Below are positions 22,354 through 33,463 of a DNA stretch of 64,000 nt, piece by piece. Under the pieces are notes generated by a model, which saw nothing but the letters and a program-made list of their open reading frames with translations, ran no database searches and had not been told where the DNA came from. The stretch's first letter is position 1. Each line of letters opens with the position of its first letter. A program made the translations under genes and the position numbers. The stretch is from Microstegium vimineum. Its lineage: Eukaryota > Streptophyta > Magnoliopsida > Poales > Poaceae. Location of the stretch: contig CM039120.1 of NCBI GenBank assembly GCA_022036555.1, positions 29,076,991 to 29,140,990 on the forward strand. The letters are read 5' to 3'.

Positions 22354-23326
22354 CACTACAAAAAACTTGTTAATCTGTGACGATTTCTCGGTGACGGATT
22401 TACAAACCGTCACTGATAACTACTGAGAGCTATAATCCGTGACAATATTTATTTTTTCGTCAAGGATGAGCCCACTGGATTTTCCTAGCCCGCTAACTAG
22501 TGATGATTTTATCAGGATCGTCACTATGTATGCATTTTGAATTCATCATACTGTACTTTGCCCAAAACAGTAGGTTCGTTGCCAATATTTAGTCTAAAGA
22601 AAAATATAAAATGTGAGTGCAAAAAGTATTAAACCCAAAAGACAATCTGTTAAATTATTTAAACAAAATAATTTTATTACTTTGTCACATGTATATATTT
22701 TTTTGCGACAACTTTGTTACAAGCATATATGGCAAAATTAAAAATATTCTGCATATATAGTGCGGATGGGAACCAAAAACTTGCACCTATGTGGGATTTG
22801 AACACTACTTGCTATCCCAAAATGCTATTTCAAGTTATCAAATTTTGAAATTCAAAATTTTGAATTGTTTAAACTAACTCATATGGGGAAAGAACCAAAA
22901 CCAAAGTTGTAGATGACGATGAGTTCTACTACTTTTCTGTTGACGGCATATTCATTTGAAATCTTTTTTGATATAATAGAATGTAATACATTTCTACTAG
23001 GAAAAAAATAATCAGTTATGGTCAAAGATAAACTCCATTTTAGCCCAAAATGAAAGATAGGCCCAATACCTCTGGTAGGCCTAGCTGCAACTTCAGTTGA
23101 TACCGACCGTTCATCTCTCGATCCGATGGTTGAGAACCGGTTTCTCTCCAAAACCCTATTTTCGTTGTCTTATCTATCCCTCATCCCCTCCCTCCCCCTG
23201 GCTCGACCCACCAATATGACGGAGGCCGCAGCACGCGGTGGCGGCACTCGCACGGAGGCCGCAACGCCCAATATGACGGAGGCGGCACCCTATTTTTGTT
23301 AATTATGTGCCTGTGTATTAATATAA

Positions 23327-24266
23327 GAAAAACTCTATTTTTGGCCATGAACTTTTGCCGAAGTCCAAGAATGGCCATCGAACTTCAAAACCGGATAACA
23401 TTGGTCATCCAACTCTTGAAAAAGTTCATTTTTGGACTCTGGCCGGTTTCCCAGGTGGTTTTGCATGGCACTGTAGCAGTGTTGACGTCAGTGATGATGC
23501 CAGCGCTCCTTTTTAATTTGTGAAATTGATATCTTTTTATTCGAAGCTCCAAATATAACAAATAATATATCAATTTTGATTGTCTTGGCGAGCTCTTTGC
23601 AATGGTGTACTCCGTTTTGTTGTTTGAGATAATTTTATTTCGTGAAAAATTAAATATTTCTACCGTTAATCTTTAATTTTATTTGAATCAAGTTTCTCGG
23701 GACAAAAGTGAACTTTTTCAAGAGTTGGAAGCAAGTTTCTCGTGAAAACTTTTTCAAAAGTGAACTTTTTCGTGAAAACTTGTTCTTTGCAGCAAGTTTC
23801 TCGGGACGGCCCTGCAGCAAGCAGCGTCCGATGACGAGCACAGAGCACCCGAGCCACCACACCAGACACATACACATACACATGGTAGGTAGAGCGTATA
23901 CGCTCTAGTCCGTAGTAAACTTGCTGCAAATAAAATTAAAGATTAACTATAGAAATATTTAATTTTTCACAAAATAAAATTATCTCAAACAACAAAACGG
24001 AGTACACCATTGCAAAGAGCTCGTCGAGACAATCAAAATTGATATATTATTTGCTATATTTGGAGCTCCGAATAAAAAGATATCAATTTTGCAAATTAAA
24101 AAGGAGCGCTGACGTCATCGATGACGTTTCCACTGCTACAGTGCCATGCAAAACCGCCTCGGATACCAGTCAGGGTCCAAAAGTGAACTTTTTCAAGAGT
24201 TGGATGACCAATGTTATCCGGTTTTGAAGTTCGATGTCCATTCTATGACAAAAATAGACTTCTTCC
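23327..24266. mobile_element. MULE-like foldback element nested in the CACTA element
   Basis: Two arms of about 340 bp in inverse orientation (about 23327-23690 and 23930-24266) share gaactttttcaagagttgg, tgccatgcaaaacc, aaaaaggagcgct and others. The element is flanked by a perfect 9-bp duplication TTAATATAA (23318-23326, 24267-24275). The roughly 240-bp centre holds repeated aagtttctcg strings and no coding frame I recognise. Long inverted arms plus a 9-bp duplication point to the Mutator superfamily. Confidence 0.87.
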
Positions 24267-24923
24267 TTAATATAAAGCTAACTGAGCGCATTGAATAAAG
24301 GAAACTGAATAAAGCTAACTCTTGTGTGCAGGATTGTTCCTACAACAACAACAAGCAATGTGGCAACAGAGAAGAGAAGGCCTGCTGCAGTGTAATTCAG
24401 TTATATATCAACTACTACAATCAACAGGTAAGCACCCGACTTTTGTTTTAGCAATGCATGTAGGGGTGTAACTATAATTTTTCTTGCCATGTTTTATATT
24501 TTATAAATAAGCAACAAATTTGCTATTGCTATACTTCTCGTAAACCAAACATATGCTACTTTATTATCAGATTATTGGCCACATGTAATTCTTGATTGCC
24601 ATTAGAGCACAAGAAAAATGGAATCTAACATATGCTACTATACTGCCATGTTGTTTGACCCAGACACATGCAAACTTTGATGTTGGAGCAACCAAAGTGC
24701 CATTGTGGCTGGTAGTACTATGATGTGCTTTTGGACAGGTTCTAGTTATGTTGTATGAGATGTGAAGGTTGTAATGTGTCTCTAGAATATTTATGCACTG
24801 ATGTGCCATGGTGGATTGCATGACGTGGTGCTTGATGTAACTTTTATATGATATATAAACTTGAGGTCTTATGTACCGCTAGATTGACATGATCTTCTAT
24901 AATTGAAAATGAGCTGATTGTCT

Positions 24924-25008
24924 ATATGGATGCATGTTTGTTGTATGTGCTATGTACATATGGATGCATGTTTGTTGTATGTGCTATGTACTGGGTTGTA
25001 TGTGCTAT
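24924..25008. repeat. Short tandem repeat inside the CACTA element (36-bp period)
   Basis: The phrase atatggatgcatgtttgttg followed by tatgtgctatgtac occurs twice in direct succession, and a third partial copy (gttgtatgtgctat) follows. Confidence 0.8.
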
Positions 25009-25369
25009 AATAATTGGTTGAAAAAAAATTAAAAAATGGGTTAGGATCTAACGTCATCATCAACGTAACCATTAATGATGACATGGCAATTCTTCTTGAT
25101 AACTTGGCGATTCATTCGTGACGATTATATTTTGTCATTAGAAATGGGCTTGAGCTGGGCTAACTAGGCCTTGGGTTCTATCGTGACGGTTTAAGATCGT
25201 CACCGATTATGTTAATCCGTGATGGTTTTCAGTAAATCATCACGAAGGTTAATCCATTACGCTCAATCCATGATGATTTCAGAAACCATCACAGATGTTG
25301 TATAGTGACGGTTTTTTATCAATCCGTGACAGAATTTTTTCATCACGGATTAACATATTTCTTGTAGTG

Positions 25370-25760
25370 TTATAGGCCCAATTGATAGCATTAGTAACAA
25401 AATTTTCCTCATCCGAGTAATGGATTCCCCGTTGAATACCACATCCAAATTTACTACTCAGTAGTCTTGACATAATTATTTATAGGTCCAAATGATAATA
25501 TCAGTAATAAAAATTACTCATAGTAACTATCACATTCAATTTTATTACATAGGGGTCTGAACAAAATAATTTATATAATTAAATAATACTATTAGTAATA
25601 AAAAAATACTATGGCTATAGGCCAAACGTCCTGGAACTATCGTAACTCATTTTATTATACATGGATTTGGACGGATTTATTTACATACAATGATATGATT
25701 AGTAATAAAAAAATAATGTGTCCGGATGTCTCGGCAAATTATTCTCAAGTAAAAATTCTA
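25370..25760. repeat. Degenerate tandem array, right part
   Basis: This continues the array broken by the CACTA insertion. Units carry acataattatttata, ggtccaaatgataatatcag, agtaataaaa, and cggatttatttacatacaatg, with a period near 100 bp. The units have diverged too far for a firm consensus by eye. Confidence 0.65.
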
Positions 25761-26247
25761 GATAAGACTAATATTTTTTTATCCCATTTTGGATTTATTT
25801 TTCAATTTTTATTACATTCCGAGTTCACTAGATTAATATAGTTTTAAGAAACTGCATAATTTACTTGTCTAAATATGTTTGCATGCAGCCTTTAATTATG
25901 GAAAATAAGAGGGTCACGTCCACGCGTCTTACATGCAAGCTTTTGATTCGGTACAATCAATGTTTGCATACGGAGTATGAGCCATGCATGAATTAAATTT
26001 GACATTATTTATTACTCAGCCTTAAACTGGCTCTCGCCGGACCTGCTGTCTCCGACATTGTAGTCCTATATATATGGAAGTGTTTATCCGTAGCTGACTA
26101 CAAAATAAGTAATTCTGTAACTAGACCAGACCCAGCCATCCGACCCGAGACGCATCCCGTCCCACCAAACCCACCCCATATGGTCAGCTCGCCCCTTTGC
26201 TTTGGCTCGACGAAACAGCTTCCCCAAATTTCGCCGGTTTCGCATTA

Positions 26248-26448
26248 GGGCCAATTTGAAACTACTCTGCTCTACGTTTTTTAGCTCTGCTCTACGTTTT
26301 TTAGCCAAACGGTTTCAGCTCCACGCACATAACTTCAGAAAAAAGGTAGAGTTGTGAGAGCAGTACTCCACAAACTCCAGTTTTTTGTAGAGTTAGTCAA
26401 CAGCGAAGTTTACAGAGCAAAGTTTGTGGAACAGTCCTAAACATATCC
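26248..26448. mobile_element. Tourist-like (PIF/Harbinger) MITE
   Basis: The left end GGGCCAATTTGAAACTACTC and the right end, read inward, GGATATGTTTAGGACTGTTC are imperfect inverted repeats; gctctacg/tagagc motifs pair further in. TTA flanks both sides (26245-26247, 26449-26451), the preferred target duplication of PIF/Harbinger elements. The string gctctgctctacgttttttag is duplicated near 26267-26304. Confidence 0.8.
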
Positions 26449-26451
26449 TTA

Positions 26452-28305
26452 ATCATTTGAAACCCCCAGGTCCCTGTAGTACGTTCTTTCCCAGCAAGAT
26501 GCACAATCAGAGATCCCCTTCGCGGCTTCGCAGCCCGGCTTCGTCCGCCGCCCCCAGTCTCCTTGGAGCGCGCTGCTCTTTGATGTTGAGGACACACAAC
26601 CCTTCGCAAGTGGCATTCTGGTTCCAATCACTGGTGGGTACGGCGTCACTACTAGAGACCACTGGTGCAGACTCAGGTGAGTAAGGGTAGAAAATGAGAA
26701 ATCCCAATATTCATGGCCAATCCAGTGGATTAGGATATGATCCCCTACAATTTATTATTATATTTATCGTTTATTGCCGATCTGGCCTTTCTGAGGAAGA
26801 CAACAATGTTGATGTGCACGAGGTGTTCTTGGGGCAGTTATGCATATTTGAATCACTCTGTGTCTTGCTGTTCATATTGCTTCTCTGTAGATCTCATTTT
26901 ACGCATATACGAATCTCTCCGTAATAAGTTTATTTTATTTTAGATCTTTTTGTTTGAGCGAACACCTTTGTTTTATAATGGATTGTGATATAGCTCTTCG
27001 TAATGTTTTGGCTAGATTGATGAGTAAAAATTGTTATTGTATATCACGAGATGATAGAGCATTTTAGATCCAACACAATACATGCACATGTGCATGCTGT
27101 TTAATTACTGTAAATTTGTTTGTAGTAAATCAGAGAGAAGTTTATGCTTTTTTATTAATTTAATTTTGGTTCTATATTTCTAATAGGTTCTTTCATCAGA
27201 GCTGGTAAGTGGTCGATCCTATTTTGGTAAGTAGTAGTATTCTTTCTCATGGAGTAATTTTTTAATCCCATCGCCAGTTGTGAGGATCTGGGGTTCATGT
27301 TGTACTCATGTAAATATTGCTTTTTACATAAGTTGTGTTGGTTTGTTCAATTTTATATGTGCAGAATTCCGATTCCACTAGGGTTTGTCCAATGTGTTAA
27401 TTAATTCCAGAATTCTTGTAAACTACACATTTTATTTCTCGTAAATAATTATGGTATTTTGGTATTTTTACTAATAATATCTCAGGGTTTGTTATGTTAT
27501 TTCAATATATTCAATGTACAAAATTCATTAAATCACAAAACAATTCTCGTAAATTCATATAGACCAATTCTCGTAAAGCCAAATAGATTAATCTTATGGT
27601 TACTGCTTCCAATTCTGATTATTGTGTCCAATTAACCAAATTCTTAAATTCATTCTCGTAAATTATATTGATCAATCAACCAGAAAACAATGCTACCTTG
27701 TGGTACCTTTGTATAATTAACCAAAGTTATTATTGAAAGATTTAGTTTCAGATTAACACATGCGGATATTTCCCCCTCAAAATTTTCGTAAATTCGATCT
27801 TAGTTTAATTTGTCATAAAATTTCAGGATTTTCGTACTTTTTGTAATATGACGTAGCTTATACTAATGTTATAGTAAATTTGATCATAGTACAAAATTCT
27901 CATAAATACTTGTATTCATAGTACAAAATTCTCGTAAAAATTCTTAGTGTAAGTTATCGCAAATACTCTATTCCTTGGTTACATCAGAACATACACCGAT
28001 CTTACTATAATTCATTGCATTTATGTGGTTATCGTAAAGTTGTATTCTTGTGAATCAATATGCAGTAATGACGATAACTGATGCCTGTTTTATCGTAATT
28101 TGTCTGATGTGCATCCATTTTTATTGTTTTGGCTGTTGTGCATATTTTTTTAGTGTTTTGTGATTTGTCTGATTAGCTGTGATGAATTGAGAGTTCCAGT
28201 TTCTTATTTACTACCGTTCTAATCATTTTTCTTGGCATGTAAGACTTGCAAATATCTATGATGGATGATAGTAGATGCACCTCTGAATGATATAATCTAT
28301 ACATT
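26452..28305. repeat. AT-rich DNA with interspersed ttctcgtaaa motif
   Basis: No host exon is convincing. A 230-bp GC-richer island (26457-26690) may be a captured gene scrap but has no recognisable domain. From about 26910 the motif TCGTAA, mostly as TTCTCGTAAA, recurs at roughly 26996, 27438, 27547, 27569, 27653, 27783, 27928, 28033 and 28090, far above chance. Similar TGTCGTAA copies occur at 59290-59430, beyond the LINE/Sirevirus nest. The two sides may therefore have been one element or locus before the LINE inserted. Confidence 0.5.
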
Positions 28306-28584
28306 TTTTTTAGATAATGGATAGTTTATATCCGGCTTCATCTATCAACAGATAGAATCAGGCCAAGTATTACAAAAATCCGCCCGAGGGCCCTCACACG
28401 GAAATTCAAAAGTGTTTTCCACCAACCAGACAGACGAAACAAAATAAGTTTTATACTAAATATGACCGACATGTCTTGTAGAAAGCCATCCATTGGAACT
28501 AAAAAATTGCAGAGCTGATGTTTCTAGGTGTTGTCTTGCAAGTATAAGCTAACCCTGCAGATCATCATGCCGCTGCAATGCTGT
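28306..28584 (-). mobile_element. 3' end of an L1-type LINE, cut off by the Sirevirus nest
   Basis: On the minus strand this is LINE 3' UTR ending in a poly(A) run (plus-strand ttttttt at about 28306-28312). It joins the main body at 53023 across the outer LTR element: the 5 bp gctgt (28580-28584) is repeated at 53023-53027. The join therefore restores one continuous LINE 3' region. Confidence 0.8.
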
Positions 28585-30633
28585 TGAAGGACCGAGAACG
28601 GCGACCAGAGTGGGGGTGAATGGGAGCCTCAAATTTCTCTCAAAATGTTCGGGCCACTCTTCCCAAAAACCAAACCCAGTTGTTGGGTGCTCAACCTCCC
28701 CCGAGCAACGCGAGCGGGGATTCAAACGAAAACAGAGAAAAGAGAGCTCACAGGCAGTGGAGGAAAATCACCAGAAACCCCAAAACATAGGTTTTCAACC
28801 CCTATGGAAAAGAGGCAAGAAACTAGGAAAAACAGGGGAAAACCAGTAACCAAACAGAGGCTCCGGATCAGTTGGGACAGAGCCACCGGACTATAGCGAG
28901 TAGTCCAGAGCTCAGGTCCGACGCCTTCACCCGCTGAGACAGAAGGACACAGTGAGCACCCTAGCTCCGGACCAGAGGCTCCGGACTAGTCCGACGCCAC
29001 CTCCGGACCAAGGAAGGTGGTTCGGTGCTCACTCGCCCGACAATCCAGTAAGCACCTTGCCTCCGGACCTGACCACCGGACTACCCCGTCGGACCAAGGA
29101 GAGAGGTCCGACGCGTGGTAGCGTTCCTCAGCAGAGCCACCGGACCACTCGTCAAAGGTCCGGGGCTCAAAAACCGAGAGGTCCGGAGGGTGGTCCGACG
29201 CCCCTTGCTGCTTGACACGTGAAAGGTCAAGACCACCGGACCACTTGCTATGGTCCGGAGCTTAGGGCAAAGTGGTCCGACGCTCACAGACAGAAAACTG
29301 TTCCCCGCGAAAATGAACTTCTCTCCGTCAAATCTTCCCAAAACTCAACCAAATGATTACCAACTGCAACCAAACTTTGTAGGCATGATCCTAGTGCAGT
29401 TGGGGAGCTATCCCGAAGAAATCATCGCTCAATTTGGAGAGGATAAACGGGAACACTCAGATTTGGGGGAGAAGAGAGCAAAACGAAGAACACCACAAAG
29501 AAATCGCCCGATCTACGCACTCGTGGGGTTTGAGGGGAATTCCTTCGGTGCAAAGAAGCTTCTCACGATTACGAACAACTTGGTTCAAGTCGATTTTGCA
29601 AAGCTACTCTCAACAAAGAGAAATCATCTCGGGAAAAAGAGAGAGCAAAAGCAAAACGAGAAGAACACAAGCAAACCGGGGGACACAATCACGAAAACAA
29701 AGCCACCATGGCTTACGGAGGTTACGGCCTCCGATTCCTCATAACAATCACAAGTTATTACACCAGTGACACGCTGGATCTCAAGCAGGAAGAAGCTAGG
29801 GAAGGGAAAACCTAGGAATAGGTGGAAGAAAGAGTAATGCAAGAGATAAGGATGAGGATACCCCTTCATCCTCTATTTAACGGGGCTTTGGCTATTTCCC
29901 AAAGACCCCCCTAGATACATGAGTGAACTACCTAGCCTAAGCATTGCAGTCCAAGCTCCGGAAAGTATCTTCCTCGATTTGAATGGACGGCCCTGCTTCC
30001 TGCCGGGAGTTGCCGTCGCCTCGACGCAACCTCCAGGATTCCGCCACGTGCCATCCCCACTTCCTTGGAAGCTCCGCCTAGGTTTTGAGGCCCAAACCCA
30101 GGAAAACCGCCACTGGTAGCTTTGGGCTCAACTATTGAACCCCGAGTTTTGCGGCCCAAACTCGGAAACCGACGCGGATGGTTTTGAGGCCCAAACCACC
30201 AAACCACTCGACGCGAGCCACCTTGTCTTCGCCTGGTCGGACTCTGAGTCCCCTGAGCCTCTGCTCGACTCGCGTGTCCACCGTCTTGACTCGGCCGACT
30301 CGGTCTACCTCCATGTCTTCTCGCACTCGCCGGTGCCAAGTATTAGCCACCACAGCTAGTCCGCTGGCGCCCATGGTCTCTTAGTCCGAGCCCCGCTTCC
30401 GCCCTTCACCGTTCTCAGTCCAATGGCACAGCAAGCCTCTACTCGACCTTCTCCACGCCATTGACCACTGTCACTAGGCATAACACCTGCACACCACAAG
30501 CCGATAGACAAGCACACATTTCTGCTTTCGCAGAGGTTAGGGTAAGCCACTCAAACTGAAACACTCACGTGTTGGTCAATCACTCATCATCAAAGTTGAA
30601 CATCCATGGGTACTTATCCACCATGTGTTCGCA
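28585..30633 (-). repeat. 3' LTR of the outer copia element
   Basis: 2,049 bp. Region 28860-29290 is dense in tccggac/gtccgac motifs in both orientations. Sequence ctatttaa near 29873 is TATA-like on the minus strand. It differs from the other LTR by scattered substitutions and small indels (for example tccggactagtccgacgccacc is duplicated in the right LTR near 51345-51390), so it is clearly older than the inner element. Confidence 0.92.
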
Positions 30634-31794
30634 ATCTCCCCCTTGATGAGTGCATTGTCAACACAAGTGCATTTCAGATTTGAGCCACAAGGTAAAGCTC
30701 TCCAAATGACCAAAAAGCTACCAAAGCCAAAACAGGGTCACTTGAGAGAAGCAAACACGATACCAATTAAAAGAGAGAGGCAAAAAAATGATACCAATTA
30801 AAAGCATCCTTCAAAACACCTCATGACAAAGCCACTTACTGATGCCAAACAAAAGCATATGGGCATAACAGAGCTAGCCCTCAAGAAGAGGCAGAAAACG
30901 GGCTCAACACTGCTAGCAAGTCCAAGATACCAATCAGAACTCTCAAAGCTCAGACTTCCAAAATAAACACTAGGGGAGCTCAAAAGATACCAATTGAAAC
31001 CACTTACGTCCCCTAATGCTCAAGAAGCAATCGAAACCTGCCGAAGTCAATAAAACAAGCTAGATCCTTCAGAAGAGGCAAAGGCTCAACACATCTAGCA
31101 AAAGCTCCCTCTGGGAACTAGCATTCTCAAGATACCAAGAAGGGGTGAAAAGAGCCAAGTCAAAGAGATACCAATTAAGCTCAAAAAGCACATTTGCTCC
31201 CCCTTGGAAGTAGATGGCTGAAAACAGGAATGAAATGCACATCTCTCCCCCTTGTTGACATATGAAGCTCATCAAACAACAACAACTCAAGATCCGGCTA
31301 CAAATGTCATGAAAAGCAAAATGAGTGTGAAAGCTTCATACTTAGAGCCAAGACAATGAATAGATGCTCTAAGTGATGTGATCCTGTGAGAATAGGAAAA
31401 GCTTTACGTGCCCAACAAAGACTCAAGTTGAGCTTAAGATCACTTTAGAAGCTATTTTAGAGAACATATCATGTGAGAGCAGAGAACGGGTATCACCTCC
31501 TAGAGACAGCTAGACATGGCAAACAAGATAGGATCTATCTCAAAGCAATCTCATGTATAGCAAGAAAAACTATCCCTTAGCAAAGTTCATACAACAAGCC
31601 AATGACCCAACTGAATGAATTTTCTAAATTTCAGAGTTTTGCAGCAAATTTTTAGTTTTAGGCGCATTTAAGTTGTATGCGAGTGGTTGTCTGCAAAGTG
31701 ACGCCACTGCTTACCAACCGGGCGAAGTCAAAGGACTTGACACTCCGGTTTTGGTCATACACGACACCGCTCAAGTATCGACCCATATGGGAAG

Positions 31795-33411
31795 TGAAGA
31801 ATCATGGCCCTAGTTGGTTTCGGTGATTAACGACAATTAGAGATTATTATGGCTAACATGTATTTTGCAGAGGCTATGCGTAGCTTAGCCATAGTGATCA
31901 AGGAGAATGGGCTCTAATGGTCATCACTTAGCCCCCAAGATGGATATCGTTTCGGTTTTTAAGAAGACATGATGAAGACCCTAGAATGATAGGCTAAGTG
32001 CCACAAGGAGATGAAGGGCACTTAGAATTAGATAGGGCTTCTCTTTTTACCTTTGACCGTACTATTAAGAGGGGTTGAGATTAGTAGCTTGACTTAGGAA
32101 AGCTTCATGTTTAGGTGTGGTGCACACTTGACTTCCTTAGCTCTAAGAAAGCCTATGGTGACTGTAAGATAGCCTAGAACAACTTCCATATTCATCGCGA
32201 TGAAAAACAGAGTTGTCAAAATCGTTTTCTGGGCGTCAGACGCTCCTGGCAGGGGTGCCGGACGCTGTCCGTCGCGTCGGACAAAGGCGCCGGACGCTGG
32301 GTGGTTGAGTCCACAGCGTCCGTCGACCTTCCAGAGAGGTTGTTTTCTGTCTAAGTTTTTCAGGGTCCGTCGGACGCTGTCCGTCGGCCAGGCGTCGGAC
32401 GCTGGGAAGAGCGTCCGTCGACCTTCTAGAGAGGGTGTTTTTCAACCCTAGCCAGAACTCAGCGTCGGACGCTGTGGCTGAGCGTCCGTCGCCCAGTGAC
32501 GTAGCGTCTGTCGCTCGGAACAGTGTGTTAGAACTAGCCGTTAGACAGAGGCGTTGGACCGTCCGTCGCCTAAGCGCCGGAGCGTCCGTCGCCTCAACTA
32601 TGAACAGAAACTAGCCGTTGGGCATGCGACGGAGCGTCCGTTGCCTAGTCGACGGAGCGTCCGTCGCCAACTTAAAACGTCAGCCCGAGGCAGTTTTCAG
32701 AGGGTCTATTTATAGCCCCCCTCTTCTCTCCCACCTGGCCTTTGCTCATTTTGAGTTGCTGAGTTTGTTGAGAAGGTTGGGAAGAGAGCAAGAGCCCTAG
32801 AGAGAGAGAGAGAGTGATTCGCGAATCCATCCATCCTCTCTCTAGTTCATCCAAGAGTTCAAGTGTGCATCCTCTAGTTGTGAAGCTTGAGTGAGTCAAG
32901 CGAAGATCGAGGCTTGTTACTCTTGGTGATCGACATCACCTAGACGGTCCGGTGGTGTTCGGAGGAAGGTGATCGCCGGAAGATTGTCGGCGGCCCTTCT
33001 CCATCGACGTTGTGATCGGTTGTGGGCGATTCACCGAGCCGGAGTGGCGAAGAATCAGCCCGTAGAGAGCACTCATCCCTTGCGCGGGATTGAGGGGGAG
33101 CTATACCTTGCGAGGTGCTCCAACGAGGACTAGGGGGAGTGTCGACTCCTCGATACCTCGGCAAAACATCGCCGTGTCAAGCATCTCTTTCCCTAGCTCT
33201 TTATTACCGCATTACTTTCTGCAATTGTCTTTCAATTCATACTAGAATTGTGTAGGAAGTTTTCGCTTTCCATTGCCTTGCTACCGCTTTCTAGCTAGGA
33301 CACACAAGCGGTAGGCACTAGGGGGTCAATTGGCTCTTTATAGGTTTAATTCTTGTTTAGAAATTAAAAAGAGCCCAATTCACCCCCCTCTTGGGCATCT
33401 TGATCCTTTCA
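31795..33411 (+). repeat. 5' LTR of the inner Sirevirus
   Basis: 1,617 bp. It contains a CpG-rich block (32230-32670) of repeated gcgtcggacgct / agcgtccgtcg motifs, a TATA box (tatttata, 32707-32714) and, about 100 bp downstream, an agagagag run. Very few differences from the right LTR indicate recent insertion. Confidence 0.94.
32707..32714 (+). promoter_or_regulatory. Putative TATA box in the inner Sirevirus 5' LTR
   Basis: tatttata sits in a C-rich context (gtctatttatagccccc), downstream of the CpG-rich motif block. This is where a Sirevirus LTR promoter would be expected. The transcription start is inferred, not visible. Confidence 0.6.
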
Positions 33412-33463
33412 ATTGGTATCGGAGCAAGGTTGCTCTAAATTAGGCTTCACCGCCTAGAGCAAG

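Larger units (their letters stand above)
22354..25369. mobile_element. Non-autonomous CACTA (En/Spm) transposon
   Basis: The left end is CACTACAAAAAACTTGTTAA and the right end reads inward CACTACAAGAAATATGTTAA. Flanking TTA on both sides (22351-22353, 25370-25372) is the 3-bp target duplication expected of CACTA elements. Subterminal regions repeat gtgacgg/ccgtcac motifs (22377-22470 and 25120-25350), the arrangement used for transposase binding in this superfamily. No transposase-like frame is visible in 3.0 kb, so it is non-autonomous. It contains a nested MULE-like element (23327-24266). Confidence 0.92.

Noticed and set aside
26457..26690. GC-richer island that could be a gene fragment
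   Set aside because: No domain, no consistent splice sites and no matching element ends.
29081..29744. Frames repeated in both outer LTRs (near 29250 and 51639)
   Set aside because: They are LTR sequence with no domain; repetition reflects the LTR pair, not gene duplication.
32230..32670. Regularly spaced gcgtccgtcg words resembling a CRISPR array
   Set aside because: This is a eukaryotic retrotransposon LTR, with irregular spacing and repeats in both orientations, so it is not a CRISPR array.
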